A stretch of 64,000 bases of DNA from Persephonella hydrogeniphila. GTDB taxonomy: Bacteria; Aquificota; Aquificia; Aquificales; Hydrogenothermaceae. How positions within the stretch are numbered: the stretch's first letter is position 1; each line of letters opens with the position of its first letter. The notes below the pieces were generated by a model that saw only the letters and a program-made list of their open reading frames with translations, had not been told where the DNA came from and did not search any database. Of the stretch, positions 8,841 to 18,836 are shown one piece after another. Position numbers and translations under genes: made by a program. Where the stretch lies: NCBI RefSeq assembly GCF_900215515.1, contig NZ_OBEI01000001.1, positions 491,987-555,986 on the forward strand, read 5' to 3'.

Positions 8841-10868
8841 ATGCAGGCATTAATATTTTCATGGCTTATATATCTGATTACAGCTTACTTTTTAGAAAAC
8901 AGTTTCAAAAATATTATATATCTGATAGGAGCTTTTTTTACATTAGTAGCATACATCTCTGGAACAGCGTATGAAAGCAGTTTCAAAATCTTTGATATTC
9001 TATTTATAATTTACTTTTATTTTTTATTCCTCCATACAACATCAGAGAGTAATTTCAGATACAAATTCCTGTTCTCTACAGTGTATTTTGCAGTATTTAT
9101 CTCGTATATAGTTCTGTATTTTTACCTCCCAGAATATACAGATTATGCCGTTGTTCTATCAGGACTCCTTCTGATATTCAGAAGTTACACCTCTAAAGTT
9201 GAAATAGGAGTCTGGAGTGGAATAACACTGATTGTGTCTCTATCTTTCCTTTTGGGAAAGAACTTTTTTTATTACACAAATCTTCTGTTTATTATCTATT
9301 TTATTAGAGATAATGTTTCCTCTTTTTACAGGCAACTTGAGAAGGAGAAAAAAAGATACAGAGATTTCGTAGACAGGGCTATTAACAGTGAAATCCAGAA
9401 ACAGTATTCCGAATTAGATGATGAGTTAAAAATTACATACAAAAAGCTAAAGGAGATATTTAAGCTCAGTAATTACACCCTATCCCCTTCAGAAATAGAG
9501 GATATAGCAGAAAGGGTAGTTGAAGGTTTACACAACCTCGGATATTCAGGAGTTATCCTGTATATAAACACGGATAACTACTATGTGTTTAAAAAAAGCG
9601 GATTTTTCCCCTATATGAAAAATTACCTTGAAGAAGAGTTTGAAAAAATCAATAAAATAACTATATCAGAAGATGAAAAATATATATTCCTTCCACTAAA
9701 AAGCGACAAAGAAAAAATGGGGATATTAGGAGTTTACAAAAAGGAAGGTATATCCCCTAAAGAGATAGAGTACCTTTCCACTTATGCAAACTCTGTAGCC
9801 ATATCGATAACAAAGACAATTTACTTTAAAGAGATAAACAAACTTCAAGAACTTCTTGAGAAAACCTTTGAGTCTGTAGATATAGGAATTGCAATAATAA
9901 ATAAAGACTTTCATATAGAAAGAGCAAATCAGGCTTTGAAAAATATCACAGGTTCTGAGCCTACAGGAAACATATTTGAGATCATTCCTGAAATACAACC
10001 TTTAAAATCCGAGATAGAAGATGTGATAAAAAACAAAAAAATTATAGACACAGTTCTTTCCTCTATACATAGAAAAGGTTCTATTTACCGTATAAAAGCT
10101 TTACCTCTGATATCTTCAGATAATGCAGATGTTGATAAAGTAGTTCTTGTTATAGAAGATGTTACAGAAAAGGAAAACTTAGAAGCACAACTGCTTGAAA
10201 CAGAAAAACACGCCGTTATAGGTAAAATGGCAGCAGGTCTGTCCCACGACATAAAAAATCCCCTTGCAGTTATATCTGCTTCAGCTTTTGCAATCAAAAA
10301 AAGGGGAAACAGAATAAAAGATAGTAAGATCGTAGAACTTTCAGAAAAAATAGAAAAAAACAGCTCGAGAGCTGCAGATATTATTGATAGACTTCTCAAT
10401 TACGCCAAACCTTCCTATTACAAAGCAGAAGAGGTGGAATTGAGAGATGTGCTTCTCTCATCAATAGATTTTGCTATACCAGACTCAAAGAAAAAAGATA
10501 TAAAAATACACAAAAGATTAAAACCCGGAGTATCTACCTATGGAGACAAAAATGCCCTGCAACAGGTGTTTATAAATCTTATTATAAATGCCATTGAAGC
10601 TATGAATTATAAAGGAAGATTAGATATAAAACTGACCAAAGAGGATAACTATGCTGTAATATCTATAAAAGATTCTGGTCCCGGTATCCCTGAAGAGCTG
10701 ATTGATGAGATATTTGACCCGTTTTTCACAACAAAAGAGAGGGGAACAGGTCTTGGTTTATCTGTTGTAAACAGGATAGTAAAAGACCATAATGGAAAAA
10801 TAGAGGTAAAAAGTAAAGAAGGAGAAGGAACGGAGTTTATAATAAAACTTCCCTTGTCGGAGGATTAG
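8841..10868 (+). CDS. Membrane sensor histidine kinase (GAF-PAS-HisKA-HATPase)
   Basis: A 675-residue kinase. About six to seven hydrophobic helices fill residues 1-155. Next are a linker coiled coil, a GAF-like domain (about 210-335), a PAS domain (about 340-440), and a HisKA domain with the phosphate-accepting His469 in LSHDIKNPLAV. The ATP-binding domain has NLIINAIEA (N box), DSGPGIP (G1), FDPFFTTKERGTGLGL (F and G2). The ATG follows the FliN-like stop codon with no gap, and the cognate response regulator starts 2 nt after its end. The design resembles NtrB/FlrB-type kinases that work with sigma-54 activators. Confidence 0.93.
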   Translation: MQALIFSWLIYLITAYFLENSFKNIIYLIGAFFTLVAYISGTAYESSFKIFDILFIIYFYFLFLHTTSESNFRYKFLFSTVYFAVFISYIVLYFYLPEYTDYAVVLSGLLLIFRSYTSKVEIGVWSGITLIVSLSFLLGKNFFYYTNLLFIIYFIRDNVSSFYRQLEKEKKRYRDFVDRAINSEIQKQYSELDDELKITYKKLKEIFKLSNYTLSPSEIEDIAERVVEGLHNLGYSGVILYINTDNYYVFKKSGFFPYMKNYLEEEFEKINKITISEDEKYIFLPLKSDKEKMGILGVYKKEGISPKEIEYLSTYANSVAISITKTIYFKEINKLQELLEKTFESVDIGIAIINKDFHIERANQALKNITGSEPTGNIFEIIPEIQPLKSEIEDVIKNKKIIDTVLSSIHRKGSIYRIKALPLISSDNADVDKVVLVIEDVTEKENLEAQLLETEKHAVIGKMAAGLSHDIKNPLAVISASAFAIKKRGNRIKDSKIVELSEKIEKNSSRAADIIDRLLNYAKPSYYKAEEVELRDVLLSSIDFAIPDSKKKDIKIHKRLKPGVSTYGDKNALQQVFINLIINAIEAMNYKGRLDIKLTKEDNYAVISIKDSGPGIPEELIDEIFDPFFTTKERGTGLGLSVVNRIVKDHNGKIEVKSKEGEGTEFIIKLPLSED

Positions 10869-10870
10869 TA

Positions 10871-12262
10871 ATGGAAAAAGGAAGGATAATGATAGTAGAC
10901 GATGAAGAAGACATACTCCAGTCTTTTCAGGTTATATTGGAGGAAGAGGGTTACAGTGTAAAAACGGTATCTGATGCAAAAGAAGCGTTGAACATACTAA
11001 AAAACGAAGATTTTGACCTTGTGCTCTCTGATATGAGAATGCCGGGAATGACAGGTGAGGAATTCTTAATTGAACTCAGAAAGTTCAATAAAATCACAAG
11101 TTTTATAGTTATGACAGCTTACGGAACAATAGAAAATGCTGTCAAATGTATGAAAGAAGGAGCTTTCCATTATATAACAAAACCGGTTAATTTTAATGAT
11201 CCTACAGTGTGGAAGCTCATAGAAGAAGCAGTAGAAAAAGCAAAAATACTGAAAGAAAATATAAAACTAAAAACAGAACTCAACACTATGAAATCTGATA
11301 TAAAATTCATCATAACAAACAACTCAGCAATGTTTAATGTAATAGAGTTTATCAAGAAAGTAGCTCCATTCGATAATACTGTTCTCATCTACGGAGAAAG
11401 TGGTGTTGGGAAAGAACTCGTAGCAAGAGCTATACACCAGTTGAGTCGGAGAAAAGACAAACCTTTTATAGCCGTCAACTGTGCCAATCTATCCAGAGAG
11501 TTAGTAGAAGCAGAGCTTTTCGGATACAAAAAAGGAGCATTTACAGGAGCAACTCAGGACAGGAAAGGTATACTGGAAAAAGCCAACGGAGGAACTGTTT
11601 TCTTAGACGAAATAGGAGAGATCCCCTTTGATATGCAGGCAAAACTTCTACGATTTTTGGAAGAAAAAGAGATAAGAAGAGTAGGAGACGACAGACCAAT
11701 AAAAGTAGATGTAAGAATAATAGCAGCAACAAACAGAAATCTGAAAAAAATGATAGAAGAAGGCAACTTCAGGGATGACCTGTACTACAGGATAGCCGGA
11801 TTCAAAATAGAGATACCTCCTTTAAGAGAAAGAAAAGATGATATACCTCTCTTAATCAACCATTTTATAGAAAAGTACAATCAGAAATACCAGAAAAATA
11901 TCAGAGGAATAAAACCTGAAGCTCTCAGATTGCTTGTTTCGTATGACTGGCCAGGTAATGTCAGACAATTGGAAAGCGTAATATCTAAAGCTATAATCCT
12001 TGCAGATGATGGAGAATTTATAGAAGAAAACCATCTGGATCCAGAGATAAAAGTCTCAGAAGAAAAGTTCCCATTCGAGTACAGCAAAGCAAAAAAAAGC
12101 TATATGGAAAGATTTATGAAAACATACTTGGGCGTTATTCTTTCGATAACAGGAGGTAATATCTCACAGGCTGCAAAATTAGCCAAAATAGAAAGACAAT
12201 CTCTACAAAAACTGCTTAGAAAACATAATATAGACCCATCAAAATACAGAAAACAGGCTTGA
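10871..12262 (+). CDS. NtrC-family sigma-54-dependent response regulator
   Basis: A 463-residue activator with three domains. The receiver domain (1-125) has the phospho-acceptor Asp54 in LVLSDMRMPG. The AAA+ domain (about 150-385) has Walker A GESGVGKELVARA, the sigma-54 contact loop GAFTGA, Walker B VFLDEIGE and the arginine-finger region. The C-terminal Fis-type helix-turn-helix reads NISQAAKLAKIERQSLQKLLRKH. All functional motifs are intact, so it should remodel sigma-54 RNA polymerase when phosphorylated by the kinase encoded directly upstream. Linkage to FliM/FliN-like genes suggests a flagellar or motility regulon (FlrC/FlgR type), which is an inference. Confidence 0.94.
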   Translation: MEKGRIMIVDDEEDILQSFQVILEEEGYSVKTVSDAKEALNILKNEDFDLVLSDMRMPGMTGEEFLIELRKFNKITSFIVMTAYGTIENAVKCMKEGAFHYITKPVNFNDPTVWKLIEEAVEKAKILKENIKLKTELNTMKSDIKFIITNNSAMFNVIEFIKKVAPFDNTVLIYGESGVGKELVARAIHQLSRRKDKPFIAVNCANLSRELVEAELFGYKKGAFTGATQDRKGILEKANGGTVFLDEIGEIPFDMQAKLLRFLEEKEIRRVGDDRPIKVDVRIIAATNRNLKKMIEEGNFRDDLYYRIAGFKIEIPPLRERKDDIPLLINHFIEKYNQKYQKNIRGIKPEALRLLVSYDWPGNVRQLESVISKAIILADDGEFIEENHLDPEIKVSEEKFPFEYSKAKKSYMERFMKTYLGVILSITGGNISQAAKLAKIERQSLQKLLRKHNIDPSKYRKQA

Positions 12263-12320
12263 AATTTATACAAAACTTGATATTTTCAGGATAAAACAGA
12301 TAAGGAGGTAAACAAAACTG

Positions 12321-14636
12321 TTGTTAAAAACAAGACAGATGAGAAAAAAAGATTTAGAGATTTTAGAAGTCAATAGATTTTTAAAAGAGCTATCAGAGTT
12401 TACAATAAATGAAAAAACAAAAGAAAAAGTACTGTCTGTAAAACCAGAAATAGAAAAAAGCAGAGTAGAGAAAAAAGTTTTACTTACAAAAGAGTTTCTA
12501 TCGGTTCTTGAAAAGGAAGGATACATTCCCCTCTCCGAGTATCCGGACATATCAGAGAGTTTGAACCTTTTATCTATACAGGATAGCGTTTTATCCTCTC
12601 AAGAAATACTTGATATAGCACAGATATTAAATATATCCCGTACATTAAAAAATTTTTTATCAGACAAAGTAAAATATACCCAGCATCTTTACAGGATATA
12701 TAGAGAACTTTATTCATCGAGGGAAACAGAAAGAATAATCAAAGACAGTATTGATGAATCAGGAATGGTAAAAGATACTGCCAGTAGAGACCTTGCTGGA
12801 ATAAGAAAAAGTATAAAAGATGTAGAAAAACAGATATTATCTATATTAGAAAACATAATCAATAATCAGAAATACAGCGATATCATACAGGAAAGATTAA
12901 TAACAGTAAGAAGAGACAGATATGTGATACCGGTTAAACAGAACTTTTCTAAAAAGATACAGGGAATAATACAGGACAGATCATCATCTGGACAAACAGT
13001 TTATTTAGAGCCGGTTTCCGTTATAGAGCTGAATAACAGGCTATCTGATTTAAAATTGAGGGAGCATATTGAAGTAAGAAAAGTACTGAAATTCCTCACA
13101 GATATTTTGAGAGATAAGATCAATTCTATAAGGAAAACTTTTGAGGGAATTATACAGTTAGACTATCTGTACACTGTAGGAAAGTACTCAAAAAAATTCA
13201 GTGCAGTATTTCCCGAGTTTTCAGATAGATTTGAACTTTTAGAAGCCAGACATCCTCTGTTTCTTATTTTGGAAAAAGATTTTCATCCTATAGATATAAA
13301 AGTAAATAGAGGAGTTGTAATAACAGGGCCAAACACCGGCGGTAAAACAGTTGCATTAAAAACGGCAGGGCTAATGTCAATACTCGTTCAAAGTGGTATA
13401 CCTGTTCCTGTTGCTGAAGGAAGTAAAATTCCCTTAGTCGATGGAGTGTTTGCAGATATTGGTGATATGCAGTCAATAGAGCAAAATCTTTCAACATTTT
13501 CTGCCCATATAGTAAACATTAAAGAGATTCTGGAAGAAATCACAGAAAACAGTTTAATTCTTCTTGATGAACTGATCCCAGGGACAGATCCAGATGAAGG
13601 CTCAGCTATAGGTATTGGAATTCTTGAAAAGTTAAAGAAAACCGGTTGTTTTATTATGGCAACAACACATTTTAAGCAGATAAAGATATATGCCCTGTCT
13701 GACGATTACTTTGATGTTGCTTCTGTAGGGTTTGACAGGGAAAAGCTATCCCCTACGTATACCATTCATTATAACTCTGTTGGAGAAAGTATGGCATTTT
13801 ATATTGCAGAAAGATTAGGGTTTGATTTTGAGATATTGGAGACAGCCAGAAAATATGTAGACGAGACATATCTGAAATTTGAAAAAGCAATTAAAGAGTT
13901 AGAGTTCTACAAAACAAACTACGAATCAGAACTTTCAAAAGTAAAAGAACTAAAAAAGCAGTTAAAAGAAGAAAAAGAGAGATATGCAGAACTGTCTAAA
14001 GAATTGGAAGAGCAAAAGAAATCAAAATGGGAAATCGTTCAGAAAGAAGCTGAGGAGTATCTAAAAAATATCAGAAAAGAAGGATACAGGATACTTCAGG
14101 AAATAAAAACCTCAAAATCAGGAAAAAGGTTAGAGGAGTTTATAAAAGAAGAAAAAGGAAAAAGATTTATTCTGGAAAAGGAAGGAGAAACACCCCAGAT
14201 AGACATAGGAGATAAAGTAAAATTAAAGGGAAAGAACACTACAGGAGAGGTAATATCTATTAGAGAAAACAAGGCACATGTCAATTTTAACGGTATAAAA
14301 ATCTGGACTAAACTGTCAGATTTAGAGAAAGCAGGAAAAGAAAAAGATAAAAAAGAAGTAAGATTTTCTTTTAGAAGAAAAAAAGAAGATTATTTTAGAC
14401 CTGAGATAAAACTGATAGGAAAAACAAAAGAAGAAGCAATAAAAGAGTTAGAGCAGTTTATTGATAGGGCTATTTTAGAAGGATTTACAACTGTCAGGGT
14501 AATTCACGGATACGGAACAGGAGTTCTGAGAAAAGCAGTTAGAGAGTTTTTAGACAGATCTCCATATAGCGTAAAATACGAGGATGCTCCTTACAATGAA
14601 GGAGGAATGGGAGTTACAATAGTACATATAAAATAG
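12321..14636 (+). CDS. mutS2: MutS2 endonuclease (ribosome rescue / anti-recombination)
   Basis: A 771-residue MutS2 protein, a normal size. It lacks the mismatch-recognition domain of MutS. The ATPase domain has Walker A GPNTGGKTVALK (around residue 340), then ILLDELIPGTDPDEGSAIG and the H-loop MATTHFKQIK. A long charged coiled coil follows (about 510-600), then a small beta domain. The C-terminal Smr nuclease domain has VRVIHGYGTGVLRKAVREFL. Start choice: TTG 12321, with GGAGG 12 nt upstream; CTG 12318 and ATG 12339 are alternatives. Confidence 0.93.
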   Translation: MLKTRQMRKKDLEILEVNRFLKELSEFTINEKTKEKVLSVKPEIEKSRVEKKVLLTKEFLSVLEKEGYIPLSEYPDISESLNLLSIQDSVLSSQEILDIAQILNISRTLKNFLSDKVKYTQHLYRIYRELYSSRETERIIKDSIDESGMVKDTASRDLAGIRKSIKDVEKQILSILENIINNQKYSDIIQERLITVRRDRYVIPVKQNFSKKIQGIIQDRSSSGQTVYLEPVSVIELNNRLSDLKLREHIEVRKVLKFLTDILRDKINSIRKTFEGIIQLDYLYTVGKYSKKFSAVFPEFSDRFELLEARHPLFLILEKDFHPIDIKVNRGVVITGPNTGGKTVALKTAGLMSILVQSGIPVPVAEGSKIPLVDGVFADIGDMQSIEQNLSTFSAHIVNIKEILEEITENSLILLDELIPGTDPDEGSAIGIGILEKLKKTGCFIMATTHFKQIKIYALSDDYFDVASVGFDREKLSPTYTIHYNSVGESMAFYIAERLGFDFEILETARKYVDETYLKFEKAIKELEFYKTNYESELSKVKELKKQLKEEKERYAELSKELEEQKKSKWEIVQKEAEEYLKNIRKEGYRILQEIKTSKSGKRLEEFIKEEKGKRFILEKEGETPQIDIGDKVKLKGKNTTGEVISIRENKAHVNFNGIKIWTKLSDLEKAGKEKDKKEVRFSFRRKKEDYFRPEIKLIGKTKEEAIKELEQFIDRAILEGFTTVRVIHGYGTGVLRKAVREFLDRSPYSVKYEDAPYNEGGMGVTIVHIK

Positions 14637-14645
14637 GAGGGAATA

Positions 14646-15164
14646 ATGGACGGAAAAAAAGTAGCTATACTTCTTGAAGATTTTGTTGAGGATGTAGAGT
14701 TTGTATATCCATTTTACAGATTTAAAGAAGAGGGTTATATCGTCGATGTTCTCGCTCCAAAGGTAGGAGAATTTAAAGGTAAAAAAGGTCTTACTTTCCA
14801 CTCTACACACAGGGTAGATCCAGAAAATGCAGACCGGTATATAGCTGTTTTCATACCCGGAGGCTATGCTCCTGACAGATTTAGAAGAGATAAAGAAACT
14901 ATAGAATTTATCAGGCAGATGTATCTGAAAAATAAAATTGTAGCGGCTATATGCCATGGACCATGGGCTCTAATATCAGCAGGTATAATAAAAGGTAAAA
15001 GAGTTACAGGATTTTTTTCTATAAAAGATGACATACAGAATGCAGGAGGGATATACACAGGGAAACCTGTAGAGGTCGATGGAAACATCATTACAGCTAC
15101 AGACCCTAAAGCGATGCCAGAAATGATGAAAATACTAACCTCAATTCTCAGGGAGAAAGCATGA
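14646..15164 (+). CDS. PfpI/DJ-1 family protein (protease or deglycase-like)
   Basis: A 172-residue class I glutamine amidotransferase-like protein. The nucleophile elbow is AAICHGPWAL (Cys about 103), with a conserved Glu near the N-terminus (LLEDFVEDVEF) and FIPGGYAPDRFRRD. This matches the PfpI/YhbO family, members of which have been described as proteases or as glyoxalase/deglycase-type stress enzymes; the sequence cannot decide between these. A strong AGGAGG precedes the ATG. The stop overlaps the following ROK kinase by 4 nt. Confidence 0.88.
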   Translation: MDGKKVAILLEDFVEDVEFVYPFYRFKEEGYIVDVLAPKVGEFKGKKGLTFHSTHRVDPENADRYIAVFIPGGYAPDRFRRDKETIEFIRQMYLKNKIVAAICHGPWALISAGIIKGKRVTGFFSIKDDIQNAGGIYTGKPVEVDGNIITATDPKAMPEMMKILTSILREKA

Positions 15165-16039
15165 GCGTACTTGGAGTAGATATAGGAGGTACTTTTATTA
15201 AATTTGTTGCCAAATCAGGAAATGATATTAAAAAAGGGAAAATCCCTACAGAAAAATCTTTTGTAAGTATAACAGAAGAAATAAAAAAACTTATTAAAAA
15301 TTTTCATCCTGAAGTTTTAGGCATAGGTATAGCCGGTCTTTACGACAAAAAAACTGGAAAGTTAACAGCATCTCCCAATATAAGATTTTTAGAAGGAGTG
15401 GAGCTAAAGGAGATATTTGAGACAGAGTTTGGCATCCCTGTTGTTATAGAAAACGATGCCTCTGCAGCAGCTTATGGAGAGTATGTATATGGAGCAGGAA
15501 AAAACAGTCAGATTTTGATCTGTCTAACGCTGGGTACAGGTCTTGGAGGAGGTACTGTAATAAACGGAGAACTTCTCAGTGGTGTCTCCGGCTCTGCAAT
15601 GGAAATAGGACATACAACCATAGATATAGAAGGATGGAGATGTCACTGTGGCAGAAAAGGTTGTCTTGAAGCATACGTATCTTCATACGGTCTGGAAAGA
15701 TTGTATTTCTTCCTGACAGACCAGAAACTCTCTTCTTCAGAGATAATAACTCTGGCAAATGAAGGAAAATTAGAAGCGATGAAAGCTATAGAAGACTTTT
15801 CTCATTATCTGTCTATAGGATTAATGAATATCCTCCATATCTTTAATCCTGATAAAATAGTGATAGGAGGAGGAATTCCAGAGTACTATCCGGCTGTTAT
15901 AGATCTTACAGTTTCTAATCTTAAGAAGATAGCCTTTGAACTTCCCTTTAGAGATCTTAATATATCCAGAGCAAAATTAGGCGAATACAGCGGAGCTTAT
16001 GGAGCTATGGCTCTGGCAGACAAAAAGAGAAAAGAATGA
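15161..16039 (+). CDS. ROK-family sugar kinase (glucokinase-like)
   Basis: A 292-residue ROK protein. It has the N-terminal phosphate loop LGVDIGGTFIKF, the catalytic-Asp region VVIENDASAAAYGE, LTLGTGLGGGTV and the zinc-binding motif GHTTIDIEGWRCHCGRKGCLEAYVS, followed by a C-terminal IVIGGGIPEY. The absence of a DNA-binding N-terminus makes it a kinase (glucokinase or similar) and not a repressor. The exact sugar cannot be read from the sequence. The ATG overlaps the PfpI stop, and the stop overlaps the next small gene by 4 nt. Confidence 0.9.
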   Translation: MSVLGVDIGGTFIKFVAKSGNDIKKGKIPTEKSFVSITEEIKKLIKNFHPEVLGIGIAGLYDKKTGKLTASPNIRFLEGVELKEIFETEFGIPVVIENDASAAAYGEYVYGAGKNSQILICLTLGTGLGGGTVINGELLSGVSGSAMEIGHTTIDIEGWRCHCGRKGCLEAYVSSYGLERLYFFLTDQKLSSSEIITLANEGKLEAMKAIEDFSHYLSIGLMNILHIFNPDKIVIGGGIPEYYPAVIDLTVSNLKKIAFELPFRDLNISRAKLGEYSGAYGAMALADKKRKE

Positions 16040-16449
16040 AGATTCAGAATATAGTTTTTAACAGATTAGGGAATAATCTCTCTATACTTATAGATTACAA
16101 TCAGAGACAGATTCAGATATGGGATGAAGTGTATTTTACTATAAAGGACAGATATGTAGAGATAAGCTCTATCTGTATTGATAAAGATTTTATGAAAATA
16201 CGTATGGATATATATTTCAGAGAGGACAGAGACTATATAGATTTTCTGTTTGAGAAAGAAAAGGTATACATTAAGAATTTAGGTGAGTTCGAACCTGATG
16301 ATGAAGGATTTTCAGGGAGTGTACAGGAAACAGAAATTCTTTTCAAAATTGGAATGAACACTGAGCTTAGAAATCTTATCAGGGGAGAGAAGATATTCAT
16401 ACCTCAACAGGACTTTTTTAAGAATGTGGCTTTGATATTTATGAGCTAA
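16036..16449 (+). CDS. Hypothetical protein, 137 residues
   Basis: A soluble-looking protein rich in aromatic and acidic residues with alternating beta-strand patterns (NLSILIDYNQRQIQIWDEVYF). There is no signal peptide, membrane segment or motif that I recognise. It overlaps the ROK kinase by 4 nt (ATGA), so it should be translated from the same mRNA. The ORF is well formed and ends at TAA, 65 nt before the next gene. Confidence 0.7.
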   Translation: MKIQNIVFNRLGNNLSILIDYNQRQIQIWDEVYFTIKDRYVEISSICIDKDFMKIRMDIYFREDRDYIDFLFEKEKVYIKNLGEFEPDDEGFSGSVQETEILFKIGMNTELRNLIRGEKIFIPQQDFFKNVALIFMS

Positions 16450-16514
16450 ACCAATGAATTATTTGTAGTTTCTTATATATTTATCTTTGTATACATTTTC
16501 TGTCAGGAGACAAG

Positions 16515-17042
16515 ATGAGAAAGATATTCTTTCTGATACCTCTGATCTTTATTTTGTTTGGCTGCGATACACACAAAGAAGAAAGAGCTATGGCTGTCGG
16601 AAGATTATCTGTTTATCTGTCTAAGATAGACAAAGGGGATATGATAAAAAAGATTAAAGAGACTTACCCTGATCTACAGATTGGTTTGATATATTATGAT
16701 CCTGTTGACGACACATACAAAGCCGTAGATCCGAGAAAGGGATTTGAAAAGTTGGGATATTCAGAGGCATATAACAAAGAGGTATACTACTACGTGATGT
16801 ACAGGCTAACAGAAAAAGCCATTAAGGAAGAACATGATTATGTAAAAGATGAACTGATAAAAACATTAAAAGAGTACAGGAAATTTATAGAAGAAGCTCA
16901 GAAAACAGAGATAAAAAATAGACAGGTTTTGGATATGGTGCTGAAATACGGTCCCATAGGTATACTGATATTTTTTATACTTACAGGTTCCGGAATAGCA
17001 TATCTACTTTTCACTATAGCGAAAAAACACAATATCCTCTAA
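16515..17042 (+). CDS. Putative lipoprotein with a C-terminal membrane anchor
   Basis: A 175-residue protein with a type II signal peptide and lipobox (IFILFGC, Cys about 17), a charged alpha-helical middle (residues 20-135), and a hydrophobic helix near the end ([21 protein letters not shown]). Two membrane attachments in one small protein are unusual. CAGGAG lies 7 nt before the ATG. The 3' end overlaps the convergent gpsA stop by 4 nt. No function is recognised. Confidence 0.72.
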   Translation: MRKIFFLIPLIFILFGCDTHKEERAMAVGRLSVYLSKIDKGDMIKKIKETYPDLQIGLIYYDPVDDTYKAVDPRKGFEKLGYSEAYNKEVYYYVMYRLTEKAIKEEHDYVKDELIKTLKEYRKFIEEAQKTEIKNRQVLDMVLKYGPIGILIFFILTGSGIAYLLFTIAKKHNIL

Positions 17043-18037
17043 AACTCCTCTCTTTTTGGTTGTCTATTCATAAGTATCCTGACAGCTTCCTTAGGGGAAA
17101 GTTTTTCATAAATGACTCTGTAAACCACCTCAGATATAGGTAGTTCAATCTTTTTTTCGGTAATAAGTCTGTGTATGGCTTTTACTGTTTTTGCCCCTTC
17201 AACAACCTGACCGACTTCTTTAAGGGCTTTATCAACAGAAAGACCTTTTCCCAGCAAAAATCCAAAAGTTCTATTTCTGGATAATTCTCCTGTTGCTGTA
17301 AGAACAAGATCTCCCATTCCTGAAAGACCGTAAAGGGTCTGGGGGTTACCTCCAAACAGTTTCGCTATTTTTGTCATCTCGAATAATCCTCTGGTTATAA
17401 GGCCTGCTCTTGCATTATTACCTAAGTCAAGACCATCACTCGCCCCTGTGGCTATAGCAATAACATTTTTTACCGCTCCACCTATCTGTACACCTATAAT
17501 ATCTTCATTTAAATAAAGTCTGAAAGATGTTGTATTCATATGGTTTTGTAGTTTTTCCCCCAGTTTACTATTACCTGCCAGCGTGACAGCTGTCGGAAGA
17601 CCTACAGCCACTTCTTTTGCAAAGGAAGGACCAGAAAGAACAAAGATTAAATCTCTTTCTATACTAAGAGTTTCATATATAATCTCAGATATAAGTTTTA
17701 GACTTTCTATCTCTATTCCTTTAGATGCAGAAATTACAGGTTTTTTTACAGGAAAATCTATTTTCTTCAAAACTTCTCTTATACTCTGTGTAGGAATAGC
17801 AACTATAATGATATCTCCTTTACCAAATACCTCATATATATCTGTAGACGCCTCTATATTTTCTGAAAGTTTGATATTAGGAAGATATTTTTTATTTTCC
17901 TTATAGCGATTGATGGAATCAATAACATCTTGATTTCTCCCCCATATATACACATTCTGGAACTTTTTAGAGAAAGCCTGTGCAAGAGCTGTCCCCCAGC
18001 TGCCGCTACCTAAAACAGAAAGATTTTTAAACTCCAT
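17039..18037 (-). CDS. gpsA: Glycerol-3-phosphate dehydrogenase [NAD(P)+]
   Basis: A 332-residue enzyme that reduces dihydroxyacetone phosphate to sn-glycerol 3-phosphate for phospholipid synthesis. The N-terminal nucleotide-binding motif is [14 protein letters not shown]. Next are [18 protein letters not shown] with the catalytic region [17 protein letters not shown], and [22 protein letters not shown]. Length and motifs are standard. It is divergent from the tonB-like gene, with only 40 bp between the two starts. Confidence 0.96.
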   Translation of the reverse strand: MEFKNLSVLGSGSWGTALAQAFSKKFQNVYIWGRNQDVIDSINRYKENKKYLPNIKLSENIEASTDIYEVFGKGDIIIVAIPTQSIREVLKKIDFPVKKPVISASKGIEIESLKLISEIIYETLSIERDLIFVLSGPSFAKEVAVGLPTAVTLAGNSKLGEKLQNHMNTTSFRLYLNEDIIGVQIGGAVKNVIAIATGASDGLDLGNNARAGLITRGLFEMTKIAKLFGGNPQTLYGLSGMGDLVLTATGELSRNRTFGFLLGKGLSVDKALKEVGQVVEGAKTVKAIHRLITEKKIELPISEVVYRVIYEKLSPKEAVRILMNRQPKREEF

Positions 18038-18060
18038 ATTCCTTGCCTGCTAATTATCCA

Positions 18061-18071
18061 TGTCATAAAAT
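18061..18071 (+). promoter_or_regulatory. Possible extended -10 of the tonB-like gene (leaderless start)
   Basis: TGTCATAAAAT contains a TGn-extended -10. The expected transcription start coincides with the ATG at 18078. No Shine-Dalgarno is visible in the 40-bp divergent spacer. The arrangement is much like that upstream of ubiX (TGGCATAAT). No clear -35 is seen. Confidence 0.35.
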
Positions 18072-18077
18072 ATACCT

Positions 18078-18836
18078 ATGGAAATTTATTTTCAAAACAG
18101 CAGTTATCTCAATAAGAAAGTACTAATTATATCACTACTGATTGGTCTTGTTGTCAATCTTATGTTCCTTGGTTTTTTGGAATTTTTTACCACAAATGTA
18201 GAGCCTGTACAGGTAAAAGAACCAAAAATAAAATATATAAAGCTAAAACAACCTGTTAAGAAAAAGATTAAGAAAACTGTAAAGAAAAAAATTCAGAAAA
18301 AGAAAAAAGTTGTCAGAAAGAATACGCAAAAACCAAAAGCGTCTTCAGGGAAAAAAGTAAGTAAAAACCCGTCGGTTCCTGCACTTACCCCTGTACTTCC
18401 AGAGATAGAAAATATTACTGAAAAAGAAATAACACTTCCTGAAAAAGAAGTAGACATAGGTGAGTTTTCCGATATACCAGCTGAAACAGGCAAAATAAAA
18501 GAGTTTAAGGCGATAACAGTAGGAGAGTTTAATCCTACATTTGGAACAGAACTATCAAAATTTGATAAAACAGCTGAAGGAACAGCATTAGGAAGAAAAC
18601 TTCTTTACAAACCTCCACCTCCTGTTATAAAAACTACAGTACCTCCTCCATCTGTAAAAGTAAAACTATGGATAAGAAAAGACGGAACTGTGTACAAAGT
18701 CCAACTCCTTGAAACTACAGGAAATAAAAAAATAGATCAAAAAATAAAAGAGTATGTCCAGAGCTGGAAGTTTAATGAGATAGACAGAGATGAAAAACAG
18801 TGGGCTATAACCACTATAAGATTTAAAACAATGTAA
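18078..18836 (+). CDS. TonB-like energy transducer protein
   Basis: A 252-residue protein with TonB architecture. A single N-terminal signal anchor covers about residues 15-38. A very lysine-rich periplasmic stretch (about 50-90, e.g. KKKIKKTVKKKIQKKKK) is followed by a Pro/Glu-rich linker. The C-terminal TonB domain (about 190-252) has VKVKLWIRKDGTVYKVQLLETTGNKKID and VQSWKFNE. TonB links the proton motive force to outer-membrane transporters; no ExbB, ExbD or receptor gene is here. Instead it overlaps two MacB-type permeases, so it may serve another trans-envelope function. Confidence 0.82.
   Translation: MEIYFQNSSYLNKKVLIISLLIGLVVNLMFLGFLEFFTTNVEPVQVKEPKIKYIKLKQPVKKKIKKTVKKKIQKKKKVVRKNTQKPKASSGKKVSKNPSVPALTPVLPEIENITEKEITLPEKEVDIGEFSDIPAETGKIKEFKAITVGEFNPTFGTELSKFDKTAEGTALGRKLLYKPPPPVIKTTVPPPSVKVKLWIRKDGTVYKVQLLETTGNKKIDQKIKEYVQSWKFNEIDRDEKQWAITTIRFKTM

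Noticed and set aside
18220..18330. A-rich, repeat-like tract
   Set aside because: It is explained by the lysine-rich periplasmic stretch of the TonB-like protein; there is no regular repeat unit.
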